Positions 39,064 to 54,000 are shown, counted from the stretch's first letter. The stretch is 64,000 bases of DNA from Branchiostoma lanceolatum (GCF_035083965.1 NC_089726.1:13769501-13833500), one strand, 5' to 3'. The notes: generated by a model from the sequence alone, not told the origin. Program-made: numbers and translations.

Positions 39064-42000
39064 CATATACATATATATATTCATATAATATATATTTTTC
39101 TTTTAATTGAAAAAAAAAATTGAAAAAAAAAAATTGAAAAAAAAAATGAAATTGTATGTTATGCCTTACATTTCCTTATGCATTACATTAGAATAATTAC
39201 ATACAAATTATTATATTAAATTAACTCTAATACAGGCAGAAGATTCTGTTTCACCAAAAGCTTTTCCCCCTTTGGAATGCTGAAACAGTGTCTCATCACC
39301 GTTCTGATATAAAATGTCCCTCCTGAACCTTAGCTGATCTTTTAATGCATCAATCCTATTCTTCTTTGTCCGCAGTTTTGATAGTTCATGTTCTACTTCC
39401 TCATGCCCCCATAGTGTTACTCTTTCTTTCAGGTTTCTCAAGGTGGTATCTTTTGCGGCTTTCTTCTGCGTCACATCTCAAATAGTCATCTGACAAGTTT
39501 TCTATCATACTTTCAAGTGCATTATTTTCTTTAACAAGGTCTCTAGAAAAATTTATGAGTCTATGGAGGGAAGAAACTGGTCCTGGACTGGTGTAACTTG
39601 CAGAAGAAAGACACTGTCCTCCTGTGGCATCACTATGGCCTACATTACTTGAGCATCTTGTTTGCAGAGGTTGTGTTTGTGGGACCTCATACTTTGCTGT
39701 CATCAAGCTCTGCAATTCTTGACTCTTCTTCCTTGAAATAAGGTCCTTCTTCTTTTTAAACAATCGTCTGATGTGTGTACAGACACTGCTTGCATTTGAA
39801 TTACTCAGCTTCTTCTTGCGGTCAGGAGGCATGATGTTGTTTAGCCAGGTGATTGTTGTATCCTCTCGGAGCCCTGATTTTTTGATGAACATGGAAAGCT
39901 CAACGACAAGTCCATTCGACAATTTTGCCCTGTCTACCTCCTTTCCTGTATCTTCTTCTAGGTCTTTCAAGGACAACCCTAACTCTTGACAGAGCTTTCC
40001 TGGGTAGATCACTGCATCCACTAGGGAAAAAATGAGTAATACAAAATGTATAAGATATTATACTAAGCATGAACCATTTACCTTAATCATGTAAAAAGCA
40101 TTGGAAATTTTATCTTACCAAAAAAAAAACAACTACAGACTGTATCTGCTTTGACTCACTCTCTCACTCATCTGCTTTGAGCAACATAATTACAAGGGTA
40201 TAAAACATTTGTAGCTTTAAAAATGGTCACATCACAGACTAAAAACAGGGAAAATAAACTTGACCTAATTTCTTTCACCCTAGCTAGTTTAAAAGCTGAA
40301 GAAATTGTGACAGTCTTACGTTGCAGCGCACGGCGCTCCACCCCCCTCCCACCCACATCGAGCGCGCGCCCCAAGAAAAACGCATAAAAGTATCGCTAAA
40401 CGCGGCGGTCTAAATCCGCATAAAATCGAACAAAAACCACACAAGAATGCTAACAAGACACCTAAATTTGTGATTGTACATGAACAAATTTGAAATATCA
40501 AAGATAATTAGTAAAAATTTAGCCTTACTTTTGAAGGATTTTTCCCGCGCTCTCGGCTGATCGGCAAACAGGATGGAACAACTTTGTTCATACGGGGTCG
40601 TGAACCTTAATCTCTGACCTTTCCAATGAGCTCGTTCCCAGGCGTTTCCGGTGTCGGGAAGTCCCCTGGCTTTTGCGTTGAAGAAATGCATTTCGGCCGA
40701 GCCGCTGGAAATTGCGTGCCGCGGCAGCGGGCCTGAAACGGGGCGATTTTTAGGCGGTATCGCCGACTTCTTCGATTTTTAGCGCCCCGTCCATAGCAGG
40801 TACAGACATGAAACTGCTGCAAATGGTAGACAACACAAGTAGGATTCGGTAGGACAACATGTCTTGCCGATAGTGCGTGCGGTTGATTTTATATATTTTT
40901 CTAAAGAATTTTACCGCCCCGCGCGGCCTCGCGTTCCAATGGCGTAACGGGGGCAGTATGCCATGCCTAATATTAAGTCTTCTTGTTATCTTTCCACTAC
41001 CTTATAATTTGCATGCTTTATTCCTGAATTTCAGGAAGGGACTTTCCCTTCTTTGGCATGTACTATTTTTTGTCAGGAGGTGTGTTTTTCGAAAGTGATT
41101 TACTTTCCCTATCAAATATAAAATTAAGTATACAATGTATCATATACGTATATCTTGTGTTAGGAATATGAGATTTTTTTGCTATATGATCTTTAACTTT
41201 TAAAACAAATTTTTTGTTTGTTACTGTCATATTTCTGAACCACCCCTATGGTGATGAGTGGTATGGCTCAGGCTGGAAAGTAGGATTGGTTGCTGATGTT
41301 GCAATGTTTGTTGTGGCCATATGGTAGGCTGTGTGTCTACCGACTGAGGGGCCCTGTACGGGGATTCCACAGGATGATACAGCTTTCCAAGGACCATGGA
41401 AAAAGATTGGGCTTCATAAATCTATAACCCATTTCAGAAATAGGATTGAAAGGCTGTCAACTAATTTACCTATTTTAAGCATTATGAATGACCTGTAGCT
41501 TTCATAGAACAAAAACTTGAAAAAGTGACCAAATGCCTGCAGTCTTCTTGGCGCTAACTATGGCTTCTAGGCTCCTCTTCTCCCACATCTTTTCATTTTA
41601 GAAACCAGAATTGCTGGTGCAGGCTTATTAAGGGGACCTTGGTCTGACATATCTATTTGGAAACAATACTAGTGTATTATAGTGCTCTTTGATGGAATAG
41701 ACTTGAATTTTGAATTCAATTGGATCATACACTACTGAAATAATATTTGATACCATAGCATCTTAATTCTTTGCCACCAAAGACTTGGATGGCACTTGAA
41801 TGTCACATCAAATTTGAACTGTCCTGTAATGTATACAAATGGCGCTCAAACAGTTTTGGTTTTACCCTTAATAGACTAAAAGCTTTCTATCCATAGCAGC
41901 AGTCGTTCCTGCTAAGTTCACACTATTGATTTTGGCTAACAAGAGCTTGAAATGTCATTTCTTGAATGCCAGAGACATTGGGCTAGGCTGTCTATTGAAT

Positions 42001-45000
42001 GCAAAATGCTGATATGTAAGACTCTTCTGCCAAATGGAGACAAATGTATTTCTTTAGCATTGATGCTTGCCTCAGAATTTGATTTGCAGGCTGTTATTGT
42101 GTCTTTTATAGAGCTTGTGATTGTAATGATTGAGTCAACTCAGAGGATAAATTGCTTTATGTTGTGTTCGTGAAGTGTATATCTACAGGCCACTCATGAC
42201 TTGATTGCTATTCTTTCGGTTTTGACAAAAGACAAGTGTACAGTACAGACAGTACTGAATGGATAGTGAAAACGGTCTGATTAACAGTAGATGGTAGTCC
42301 TTTCTGTGTATCTAGACAAACAACGGGACGTGCTAAAGGTCATTTTACACTAGGCAAAGGTGGACGAAGGTAGCCTGGGTACCATCCTCTGTAGTAACCG
42401 CTGTCTCAATCATCTCGGTTAGGAAGCGAATAGATTGAGCCAACGGTTACTACAGAGGATGGTACCCAGGCTAAGAAGAAGGTTGACAAGATCAACTTCG
42501 TACTTCCTCCTGACGCAATAGTTCTGTCAAACATCATACTCCTTGCCAGAAGGTACAGTAATAGAATGCCAATAACAGGAAATGCCTCAAAGGGAAAGGT
42601 CTTTTCATTTCCTGTAATGAAAGACAAATTTTCTGTTTTACGTCTCAAGATTGGTGTCTTTTTCTATGAATATTATTTCAATCGTAATCTCATATATTTG
42701 ATCATACATGTACTGTACTAGATTTTGCTACAATATGGCATTCACTTATTAAGACAATTGAGTGTAGTTCCTAACAGGTCTGATGTGTGATGCACTATAC
42801 TGTAATTCTTGTTTCTTTCACTGTAATTTTATCATCACCGTGAAAAAAACTTGTTATTTTTTATGATTCCTTCACACATCTGTTCTGTAAATCACTAGCC
42901 CCCACCGTGAAGATAAAGTTCAGTGAAAATGTCCATTTTCCTTACACCGTGAAGTTTTGCTACTGTGAACATAAAGTGAATTACAGTTGACCTCTGACTG
43001 CTTTGTCTTTTCTGCAGTTGCCATGTTCCTGAACACCCTGACGCCCAAGTTCTACGTTGCGCTGACTGGAACATCCTCCCTCATCTCTGGACTCATCCTG
43101 GTGAGACTCTAACATTTATTGCAGGCCTTAGGGCTATACGCATGTTTGTAGAAGTAGAAAGGAGTCAGAGTGTGCAGGCCTCTAGCAATGTGTAATCTGT
43201 TTCAAGGAAACTGCAATTTGAAATGAAGCTGCTAGGAGCATTACCCTTTTCTGCAGTTCCTGCTAACCAGGAAAACAAAATTGGATGATAACTTTGTCAC
43301 AAGGATTTGCAAACCAGTTTAGACAACAAAACAGTCTATAGCAGGATCTATTTGCAATTACTATTCAAGAATATATGTATACAGGTCAAGTATATTCTCT
43401 ACAACAGATTTGTCACTCTGATATTGTTCTTCTCGTATTCACTTCTACTCCAGATGGACTGAAGGAGGAAATTGTACAATAGGATCAAATTGCTGAAAAG
43501 CGTTGTCTATTTTTCCTCAGATTTTTGAGTGGTGGTACTTTCGGAAGTACGGCACTTCCTTCATCGAGCAGGTGTCACTCAACCACCTGGGACCCTGGCT
43601 AGGTGGGGTGGAGAACAACAACAATGGAAACAACAACACAAACAACTCACAGAACAACAACCAACAGTCTGTACCAGGTGAGCAGACGCAAAGAACATGG
43701 TTGTACTCATTGATCTGCATTATGTAAAAAATTAGTTCTTATACATGTATATGAAGATGAAGGAAATATTCAAGTAATGATGACATCAACAAGCAATGCA
43801 TGAAATTGATTAAACTGAAGATTTATGATTATATTTTACAATGTTCAAGGCCAAGTGACATTCTACTACTGAAAGGAATTGTAGTCCATAATAGCACTTA
43901 TACTGAGATCTCCCCCACTCAGAATGTAAAGTCTGGCGAAATCCACTCAACTTACTACGAGGAGCGGAGTATAACCGTTACACATGGGTGACGGGGAAAG
44001 AGCCGCTGACTTACTATGACATGAATCTATCGGCGCAGGATCATCAAACGTTCTTCACATGTGACACCGATCACAGTCGGCCATCTGATGAGTGTAAGGA
44101 CCTAACAGCAATGTTTCTTACTTACTTACATACTCCCAATTTCTGTACACATGTCCCTTGCTTTACTGCATAACTCAGTGATTGCCAAAGAAACATTTTT
44201 TTGTATTGAAATGAACTTAGGTTGAATGGCTCATGCATGTGTTATTAAGTTTACAGCATTTCTTATGAACCTTTGTACATGGCATCTGTTTATGAAGCTT
44301 TTGATTTTGTTGCAATGACAGTTGGTGCTATGTAATGCTGTTTTTCCCACTGATATTAATTTTAGTTCTGCCATTTAAAGTGGCCTCTGTTCCCTCAGCG
44401 GTCATGCAGCGAGCCTGGCGGGAGCGGAACCCTCAAGCACGCATCAAGGCCGCTCACGAGGCCCTAGAAAAGGATTCAGAGTGAGTAGAGCCTGATTTCC
44501 GTACCTCTTACGTTCTTCAGATGGTAATCAGGTGTAGTGTCTCCCAGGTGGCACCATGAAGAAGCAGCACGCTGCCTGTTATGGCAGATACTTAGCCTCA
44601 GGGTGAAGTAGGCCATTAGATCTAAGCCTTTGATATGTCTCTGGGTCGTACTGTCACCATGCAGTGATGGAAACTGTAATTGCATTTGCATAAAACTCTC
44701 AAAGCTGGTATATGTGTTCCTTTGTACATGACTTGAGAAGAATGATTGGTGAGTGCACATCATTAACAGACTGTGTGAAAGAAAGAGAGGTTCAAATTAG
44801 ACTGACTTGAGATTGTAGATATGGGGATTTTCTAGCTGTTTCATCTGCCTTGTAGTATCTGGAATTAGCTGACAACCCCTAAAAGAAATTACAGACTTGA
44901 CAGAGAAATAAAGATGTTACAACATAATGTAAAGTGCTTACAAAAATCTTGTGACACTGATAGCCAGTAGATTTTTGTCTTCATACTTCAGTATCTTTAT

Positions 45001-48000
45001 GTCATTCTAGCATGTGAATAAGATGGCAATGATTTGATTTTAACTTTTGTCAATTGCGCAGCTTTAGACTGGGAATTTCCACTAATATTGACTTCCTTAT
45101 CTCTTTTCAGATGTGCAACTGCTTACATACTACTTGCTGAAGAAGAAGCCACAACCATTTTAGAGGTATGTCCAGATATACATCATTGTTGTGGTTGTTC
45201 ACCTTTTAGTGCCTCTGTAGTCATAAGCTACAGCAGGTATCAAAACACAGAACAAGAACATAGTATTGCGGACTGTAATATGACTGTACAATTGTAAAGA
45301 CGAGGTTAGTGTTTCGGTTGATTGTGTGGCTGCTGTAGACTGACGTTTCTGTTTCTCCACCTGCAGACGGAGCGACTGTTCAAGCAGGCGTTAAAAGTGG
45401 GGGAAGCAAACTACAAGAAGAGCCAGTCCACACAGCATCTAGGTGCACATTACGAGGCCATACATAGTGTGTACCCTTCTCTGTACTGTTTAGCTTCCAT
45501 TCAGAGATTTCTAACCATTGTAACTGCCAAGGTTTTAGATAGTTAGATCTGCAGTTCGATAGGTTTTAGTTAAAACTGGTCAGAGCAGACTATCAATGAG
45601 TGGTTGTAGAAAAAGATAAACTATTAATTTTCAAATCCTAAATATACTATGAAAACATATCCGGTTAGAACCAGAAGATCTAGGCAACGTAACTACACGC
45701 TACGAATTTAGTAGTCTTTTAAAAACTCATAGGCTTATATAAAGTTATGGAAGTCAAGCAGGATATTTGAAATGCCCACCAAGACAGGTTTTACATTAGT
45801 TTCTGATATCTTTTCTACAGGACGGGACACGAATGTGTGCGTTTATGTACGGCGAAGACTTGCCATGTGTGCACGCAAGCTGGGCAGGGTGAAGGAAGCA
45901 GTCAAGATGATGAGAGATGTAAGGACCTCTTCACCTGTCTTACCCTTAACATAAAAGAAAGAAACACAATAACTTAATCCTGTGCATTGATTTTTCATTC
46001 ATTTCCTCTTTGTAACTCCAGAAAGCAATGTAAAAAAAATCAATAGTTATATATGTTAATACTGTGTACATGTATTGATTGTAGATGCCCTCATGCACAG
46101 GACTGCAAATGTACAAAAAAAGTTGATTTCTCCATCCCAGTAATGTTGCTGACTGTTCCATGTGTTTCTCTGCCTTGTGTATGTAGCTAATGAAGGAGTT
46201 CCCCATGATGAGTGTGCTGAACATCCATGAAAACCTGATTGAGGCTCTCCTGGAGCTGCAGGCATATGCTGATGTGCAGGCTGTACTGGCCAAATATGAC
46301 GGTGAGTTGGGGCAGTTATGTTTTTCTTTTTCTTAATGTTATGTTGGGTGCTGTCGGTGAAACTATCAGTCATGTATCAGATTGGAGAATATTGTTTGCC
46401 AAATAACGTCAGAATCAGAATGTGTCTCACTCATTTTGGATTACCAGTGCCGTTTCAATCATTATGCTATGGGCAATTTTAGGCAAGCTAAGTACGTAGA
46501 GAAAACAGGATTCTTCAGAAAAAAAAACATTTAACTAGACCCTCCTTTGGTAGTATTTGATTATCCAAAATGATGTATGAAAATTTGTATCAGCTCACAG
46601 TATGTGACTGAGTATACCGTGCACATTACAGCATTAAGGTTCAGATGCAGCAATCCAATTGAGATGCACACTGTGTGGTGGGTTAGACATAACTTTCCTG
46701 AAAGCCTTCTGCTCCTTACACATAAAAGATAGATGTGGCCATGAGGGCTAAGAATTAATGAGTGGAATGGAAAGACTGCTCTGTGGAGACCCCTTTGGGA
46801 TCTGTTAGGTGCCTGCAGCAGTGAACATAACTTTGCAGACGAAGGTATTCTGTAAAATGTCTGCAGCAATATTTATGGGAAAAGGCGCTGTCAAACAACA
46901 TTTACAAAGGCATGGAACTTTAGATTCCACAAGGGATGTGCTGCATTTTATGTGCACCCTTAACTTATACTACAGACTGCTTGAGGCACTCTCCAGTGTG
47001 TGATACCATATTTTCTTCCTCCTGCCTTCAGACATCAGCCTACCAAAGTCAGCCACCATATGTTATACAGCAGCACTACTAAAGGCTCGAGCCGTCGCAG
47101 ACAAGTGAGTTAAGGGGGCTTGCTTTCTCCCTCAAGCCTTTCTGTATCTCAAAGTAAATCATTGTTAACTAGTCACTTTCATGATAGTCCTTCAAAAGTC
47201 CAGATGCAAAAGAACTGTTCTTTTAGTGTTTCCTTTGAATGTATGACAAATATTGCCCCTGGGCATGTCTTCATGCATTAAGATAGACATTCTTCTCCTT
47301 TTCTTTTCTATGTGTCTTTGCTGTTTCACTTTGTAGAAGGCAGTCAATTTGTGTGTATATTGCACTTAACCTAATTTAGATACAGTATTTCTAACATGTT
47401 GAATGAAAAGCAGTTCCTTAATTGTTGGTAAGATCTCCGAACAACCCTGCTTGTTACATATGTTACCCGTTTGACAAGCTGTTCTTTGTGTACAAGTCAT
47501 TTTTGCATGGACCCTGGCCTACTTTTTAGAGATTTGCCGCAGATAATGTCATTGAGGACTATTATCATTTGTTTGAGTCACTCAGAATGTATCTGTCCTA
47601 GTTGAAGCTTTGCATGTTATTATTAGCAATAAAGTAAATTTTTGTCATTCAGATGCATAATTATGCTCATATTTTTCCTGAGTTGCCCTGTTCCATCCCC
47701 CTGCTCCAGCACCGTACCCTTATGCTATATTTAGACCAGAAGCTTCCCTTTTGCATCCTGTAGATTCTCGCCGGAGATAGCGTCCAAACGGGGGCTGAGC
47801 ACGGCAGAAATGAATGCGGTGGAAGCCATACACAGAGCTGTGGAGTTCAACCCACATGTGCCAAAGGTGAGACAACATTTCTAGTCGCACTGTTGTTTCA
47901 CTTTACATTTCAACTTCAGAGTTCAAATTTAAGAGTAGTGGTTACCTTCTGACTGAACGAGATGCATGTGATGATGATGATTAAGAAAAGCTAGCTGCCA

Positions 48001-51000
48001 AGAGCAATTAGAAACTGACAAGAAAATTCAAAGTAATCTTGTTACCCTATATGACACCTGTTAGGCCCAGATGCTAGCATCACATTGTTCTTTAACTTTA
48101 AGAACCTCCCTGTTGTAGCTTACTTCCATCACCAATTCTGTACTGGTTGCAGCATAGATAATGTTAAGCCTTTAGAAAGCTGCATTGCCTCAGAATCAGT
48201 ATTTTCAGCCATTTGGATGTTGGAAATTTTAAGTAGTATGCTGAATGTAAGAAAATGAATATTGACACTGATTGTAAAGACATACTTACTTACATTGTAC
48301 TTACTTACTTAAAACATGCCAGAATGTAAAGAAATTCTCTTAACTTTTTTTTCTGTTTGTTCCTGCAGTACTTACTAGAGACCAAGTCGTTGATCCTCCC
48401 CCCGGAGCACCTGCTGAAGCGCGGGGACAGCGAGGCCATCGCGTACGCCTTCTTCCACCTCCCGCACTGGAAGAGAGTGGACGGAGCACTCAACCTGCTG
48501 CACTGCACCTGGGAGGGCAGTAAGTACCACTCTGCTCACCCCTATACAAAAAATAGATGCTTCCTAAATCAACTTAACCATATTTGGAAGCAAGAAGGAA
48601 AATTAAGATGACTTAATGGATATTCTGTGCAAGAAGTGTTTCATCACTCTATAACTGATTTGTTTATGATTCTATCAGTTAGTATGTCTTATCCGTTTCA
48701 GCAAAAACCTTCCTTCCGTCTTGTATTTCTTATACTGTACATGTTTCTTGTATAGAATATATCATGAGTAAAAGATTGATTCTTGATATTTGAAAGTCAA
48801 GAGACGGACCCATTGCTAGCGTAATTCAAAGAAAAGTTTTAAACGTATCACTTACAGCTGAAGGACAGCCTCCAACTGTGAAACAAAAGTAGATTATATC
48901 CACAGCCCACATACCTATAGATACTGTAATGTCAGAAGGCTGTCTGCTGTAAGCTGTTTGTAGACTATGTGATGACCTGCCCTGGTCCTGGCCCACATAG
49001 ATTCTCTGTTAAAATAGCAAGAAGGTTTGGTCCATGCTTCTGATGTCAGGACATCATTTTCTCTGGCATTCCCAAACAGGCCCCTATGGCGAGTCAGCAG
49101 TAGGAGATGCACCATGCCATGGTTAGTAGTTCAGTGAAGGCTTTCTTGTTCCGTTCCCTTCAGTTTTAACAATGTTTTTGTAAGCATGTTCTGAAGATGC
49201 TAGATTCAAACCCATCATAAACAGTGGGCTATGCCATTTATGGAGGATGGAATATAGCTAGTGTGTCACAATGTGGCCCCAAATGTCAGATACAGGTCTG
49301 TCAGATGTTGAGAAAATGATGTTTGAGTTTGTTTAGACCCTTTGTTGAAGGACATGTTAAGTTGAGTTTGGCATAACTTGATGTGAAATGACAGTTTGTA
49401 TATTGTTTGTTCAGCTTTTGTGCAGACTGAGTTAGCTGTTACAAATGTCCTGACAGTCTCTTTGATTATAGAAAGTTGTGAAAATTTGTTGTTTTAAACG
49501 TCATTACTCTGCAGTCACCAGATAAGTAAACTTGATACATTTTCTTAAGGTGGCTGTCACGTTCTTTGACGTAGGTGCTTCCTCCTGTCATAACTAGTCC
49601 AACTTTTGTTCACTGTCATGTTGTTTTAGAATTTTGCTGTTCATGAAAAAAAACTGATACTTTATGGTGGATGCTCGTTTTTATGATATTCAATGAAAAA
49701 TTTGGAACTAAACACAAGTTCATTTTTTGTTTCCTCGAGATTGGAAAGTTCAAATAAATCACAGAAAAGTACATTTAAATGAGTGCACCTGCACCCTCTT
49801 ATCTGACAGTTAAATAAAATGATAAGAATCCGTGTCAGAAAGGTTCTGACATGTTTTTCCTTCAAAAATGAGACTGACTCGCCCCTGGGTGGATGCCCAT
49901 GATTTTGTCACATTCCTCCTGTATCTAACCATGATTTTTTAACTTTCTCCTGATTTGTTTGTTTTCCTTGTTTTCCACTTTTCCTTTGGTATCTGATGAC
50001 AAAATAATTCATATGATTGTTATTTTTGTATAATTTTGACCTATTTCTTGATAAATTGTTATTCATTATAATACTTATTATGTTTACAACTCAAAATTTA
50101 CTTTGTAGTTCCTCTTCTTTTCATTTGTTTCATTGATTTATGTTAAAATTCCAATTTCTTGTTTCGTTAGTTTTTCTTAGTTTCGATGATATATAATTTT
50201 GTAAAAATCCCATTTGAGTAGTTTAGGGGAGGCCCCCGAAAAGCCGTATAGGCTTCTGGCCTCTCCTGCATGTATTCTTTACTCTATTTCTCTTTGTTTT
50301 TATATTGTATTGTACATATGCGAAGAAACAATAAACAATAAACCAGGGTTGAACAAGTATGGTTGCCCGATTGCCCGGGGCAAGTGAAAGTGCTGTTGGG
50401 GCAAGTGGATATCCTCCCCCACTTGCCCGATCGGGCAAGTAAGATTTTTTCATGCAGTCTGTTTCAAAACAAACTTTATTCCAGTGAAAGGATCACAAAA
50501 ACACCACACCACAATGTATCTTATCATTAGAAACTACATTTCTCTCAAAATATTCCAAAAGATTATGAATTCAACCCAAAACAGGACAATTTGGCTCACA
50601 TAGTACATGTAAACAAACACCCATGGCTCTCTCAGTTGGTAGACCTGCTGGCATGAAACTTTGCAACATCAAATCCTTTGAAACATGATATCCCTGTGAG
50701 CACTCTCTCAATGTAGCATTTTCCTTCTTTCATTGAACAGCAACATTGTGGATATGACACACTCTGAGGGTTCCCACAACATTTTAACTGATTGAGTGTA
50801 CATGTATATTCAGGATATTCTAAATTTCTGTTCAACTTCTAAATGTTAATACTGCAAAAAATCATTTGAAGGTGTTGTTTGATGTACATGTGTGGATTGA
50901 TATTGACTAATGTTATCTAGAAAATAAAAATTTCACGACAATGATTCAAAACTGGCCATATCATAAGAACCATGTTTAGTTATATTAGATCCACAACACT

Positions 51001-54000
51001 CTAAATGTAACTTTTCCATCATATGACAAATACCTGATTTTTTCTTCTGTTTACTAAAGAAATGGGAGAATAATAATAGCCCTCAGTGAACACAGGAATA
51101 TTGTAGTACTGGATCTAAGGAATGATCGATACACAACATTTGCTGAAAACTTGAATGTTGTTCTTTATGTTAAATAAGCCTGTGTCTTTACCTTAGACTT
51201 TTTGCCAAAATTTTTTTCCGTATCGCTCTGATTTTATTCTGAAAAATCTGGAAGCAACAAATGAAATTGGCGTGGTTTAAGTGAAAGAAGATACGTTGTA
51301 ATATCATGCTTCTTGTTCAAGTTTTTGTCATTTCCCGTAAGTACGGTCATGACATCCACACAGCTTGGTCTTGTAGTTAAAACTTTTTTGCTATAATTAC
51401 ATGCTTAACAAGACGTTTTTACTGAAAAATAACAGAATTCATTACTGTAAGCAAAGATGCAAAGAAAAAATGTCATTTAGATTTCGGGCAAGTCAAAAGT
51501 TGGTTCGGGCAAGTAGATTTTTTTTCTACTTGCCCGATAGGGCAAGTGAATTTTTGAAAACTTGTTCAACCCTGAATAAACCATCTCATCGCTGAGTCAG
51601 CCTCGTCAAAATAATAGTGGATATTCATCACAATTTCCTGTCACAAAATTCCTGACTTAAAACACACAAATCAGCAGAGCTGACTCCAGACTAGCCATCA
51701 GGTTTAGTTAACATTTGTTCCTTGTCCCTTTCATCCTGCTCCTGTTTGTTGCTTTGTTTAATCCCTGCCTTACAGAGCATGTGGCCCAGGACGTCCCCAG
51801 GTCATTGCTATAAACAAGGCTGACATGTTAAGTAGAGGCAGTCAGCATCCTTATCTGGACTGAAGTGTGTGGTCTGGGCACACTTGTGATTTCCTCCCTT
51901 ATCTAAGCTAGGAGTTTTTTGCATAGACATTTACTTTGTTGCATTGCAAATTCATTAGTTGGACAAAAATGTCCTCAAGATGATTCACAAATTCAGAAAG
52001 GCAACAAGGTTATTAAATGTATCAGTTTTACCTGTACTTTGATATTGTCATTTGGTCTAGTCGATAGAATAAACTGTCATACCTAGAATATATGAAAAAG
52101 AGATCTGGCATATGCAGTTCATCACTGTTGGTTCCATAATATTTTCATACTGATCTGAAAGATACTCATGTTGTTTCAACAGAAGTAAACGTTTTTACAA
52201 TTTTGGTTTTGATACCTGTTGGCTTAATACATCAATCACCGATCTACCAAAGAAGACTTTTTATACCGGTAGTTGAACTAAGTCAGCGTAAGTGACACCT
52301 ATTACAGAAATGCAGACATATGCCTGTGGTGTTGTAAAACATTAATCTTTTCAGTACCTTTCTGCAGAACTTTCTAAATTGTTAGGTTTGACTTGCAATC
52401 TGACTCCAGTAAATGGCATTTTTTTCTCTAAGAAGCTTCAGTTTCATATTTTGCCATATATTACAAACAATGATGGGACAAGAATGGATCTGTATCCATA
52501 TCAAGAACAGTTCATGATGGGACCTGTTTAGAATGCGAAATAGGCAGACATCAAGAAACACAAGTATCACTATTCCTCTCTAGAGGCCAAAGCTGGAATA
52601 GTATACATGGATAGGATATATTGTTTTGAAGACCTTCCATCCTGTTGGTGATAGATACTTCTTTCCTTTCTAACTGTTTTTATTGTCTTCAGCATTCCGG
52701 ATGATCCCGTATCCCCTGGAGAAGGGTCACCTGTTCTACCCCTACCCTAGCTGCACGGAGTCTGCAGATCGGGAGCTCCTGCCTGGTGAGTCCTCACCTT
52801 GTCTCATTCATTTGTTCTGCGCAGGTCCGGATATACCGCAAAAAAACACCATTGTGGAAGAGCATTTCACAAGACAATGTAAGCTGCACCCTCTTTCATA
52901 AGAATTGGAGCAAACAATCATTATGAAGGTGCACAGTTGATTGTGTCTTTTAGATAAAACAAGTCGCTTTTTTCAAGGGAAAAAAAAACAATTTTAGAAA
53001 TCCTTTTACTTGCTTTTATGCAATACATAGAAGCAACTTTGAGCTATTGAATCACTTGGCAGAAGTGTAGTATATGTAATGTATTAGTACCACTGAAGGA
53101 AGTTGCAAATTTAACATTCCAGTCTGTTTAGACAACATGGGATTTGAAGATAAAAATCTTTCCTGTAGATTTTGTCCTTCAGTGTTAAGTCTCTTTGCCA
53201 GACCCATTATCTTTATCACCTAAGATTCATTACTGTCATCCATCGCCAAATGCCTTTAGTTTAGTTTTCTTTGGCTTCCATCCTTTGCACAAGGAACACT
53301 TTCCTCATTGCATACTGATATTGAGAAAATATGCATTAATCTCCTGCTGTTTGGTAAAGTGTACCCACAATCAACTTGTGTTCACCCCTTGGTAGTGATA
53401 TTTGAACCACATTGATTTCAACTATGTACATGCTTGCTTCTTACCATACTTTATAAGTACCAACACTTAAGATTTGATTCTCGTCCCTTCTGCAGCCTTC
53501 CATGAGGTGTCAGTGTACCCCAAGAAGGAGTTGCCATTCTTCATCCTCTTCACAGCTGGTCTGTGCTCCGTCACAGCCCTGCTTGCTCTCCTCACACACC
53601 AGTTCCCTGAACCCATGGGCCTGGTGGCCAAAACTGTAAGTGGAATACATGTTGTATCAATGCTATAATGTAACACCCTCTTTTTACTGGAGGCTGTTAC
53701 TGCTGAGCAACCGAAGACTTGACAGATTCCTCAATGAATTTCACTGACATAGAACCAATTTTTAAGTTTTGTTGTTGTTCTTTCATACTTCTACATCATC
53801 TTCAGCATATTCCGATTATTAAATCAAGGGTTACACAAATCTAATTTAGGTCACTGTACAGTCGCTCAGCAGTTGCCGTCTAGTGGAAAGGGGGCCTTGG
53901 CTATTTCAATTCATTGGACTGTATGTGGTATGTAGAGTAGATTCAGTAAGTGTCGTAGGTAGGAGATTTCATATTTACAGTTGACCTTTACTACGACACA

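Larger units (their letters stand above)
27860..43017 (+). other. ST7 intron 1 (15.2 kb): contents
   Basis: Bounded by GTGAGT and TTCTGCAG. Apart from the repeat-derived gene remnant at 39.2-40.0 kb, the microsatellite near 39.05 kb, the CTAATTAG cluster, a dispersed repeat at 34.05 kb, a 56-bp local duplication (35,585 and 35,641) and a hairpin element at 42,371, I see only AT-rich intronic DNA. Scattered frames of 60-130 codons on both strands show no domain. A large first intron is a common place for enhancers, but none can be called from sequence alone. Confidence 0.7.

Noticed and set aside
51190..51290. ATGAAATTGGCGTGGTTTAAG resembling the end of the GGCCACACC family
   Set aside because: Too diverged, no opposite end found, and it lies inside the hAT-like element; not called as a separate insertion.
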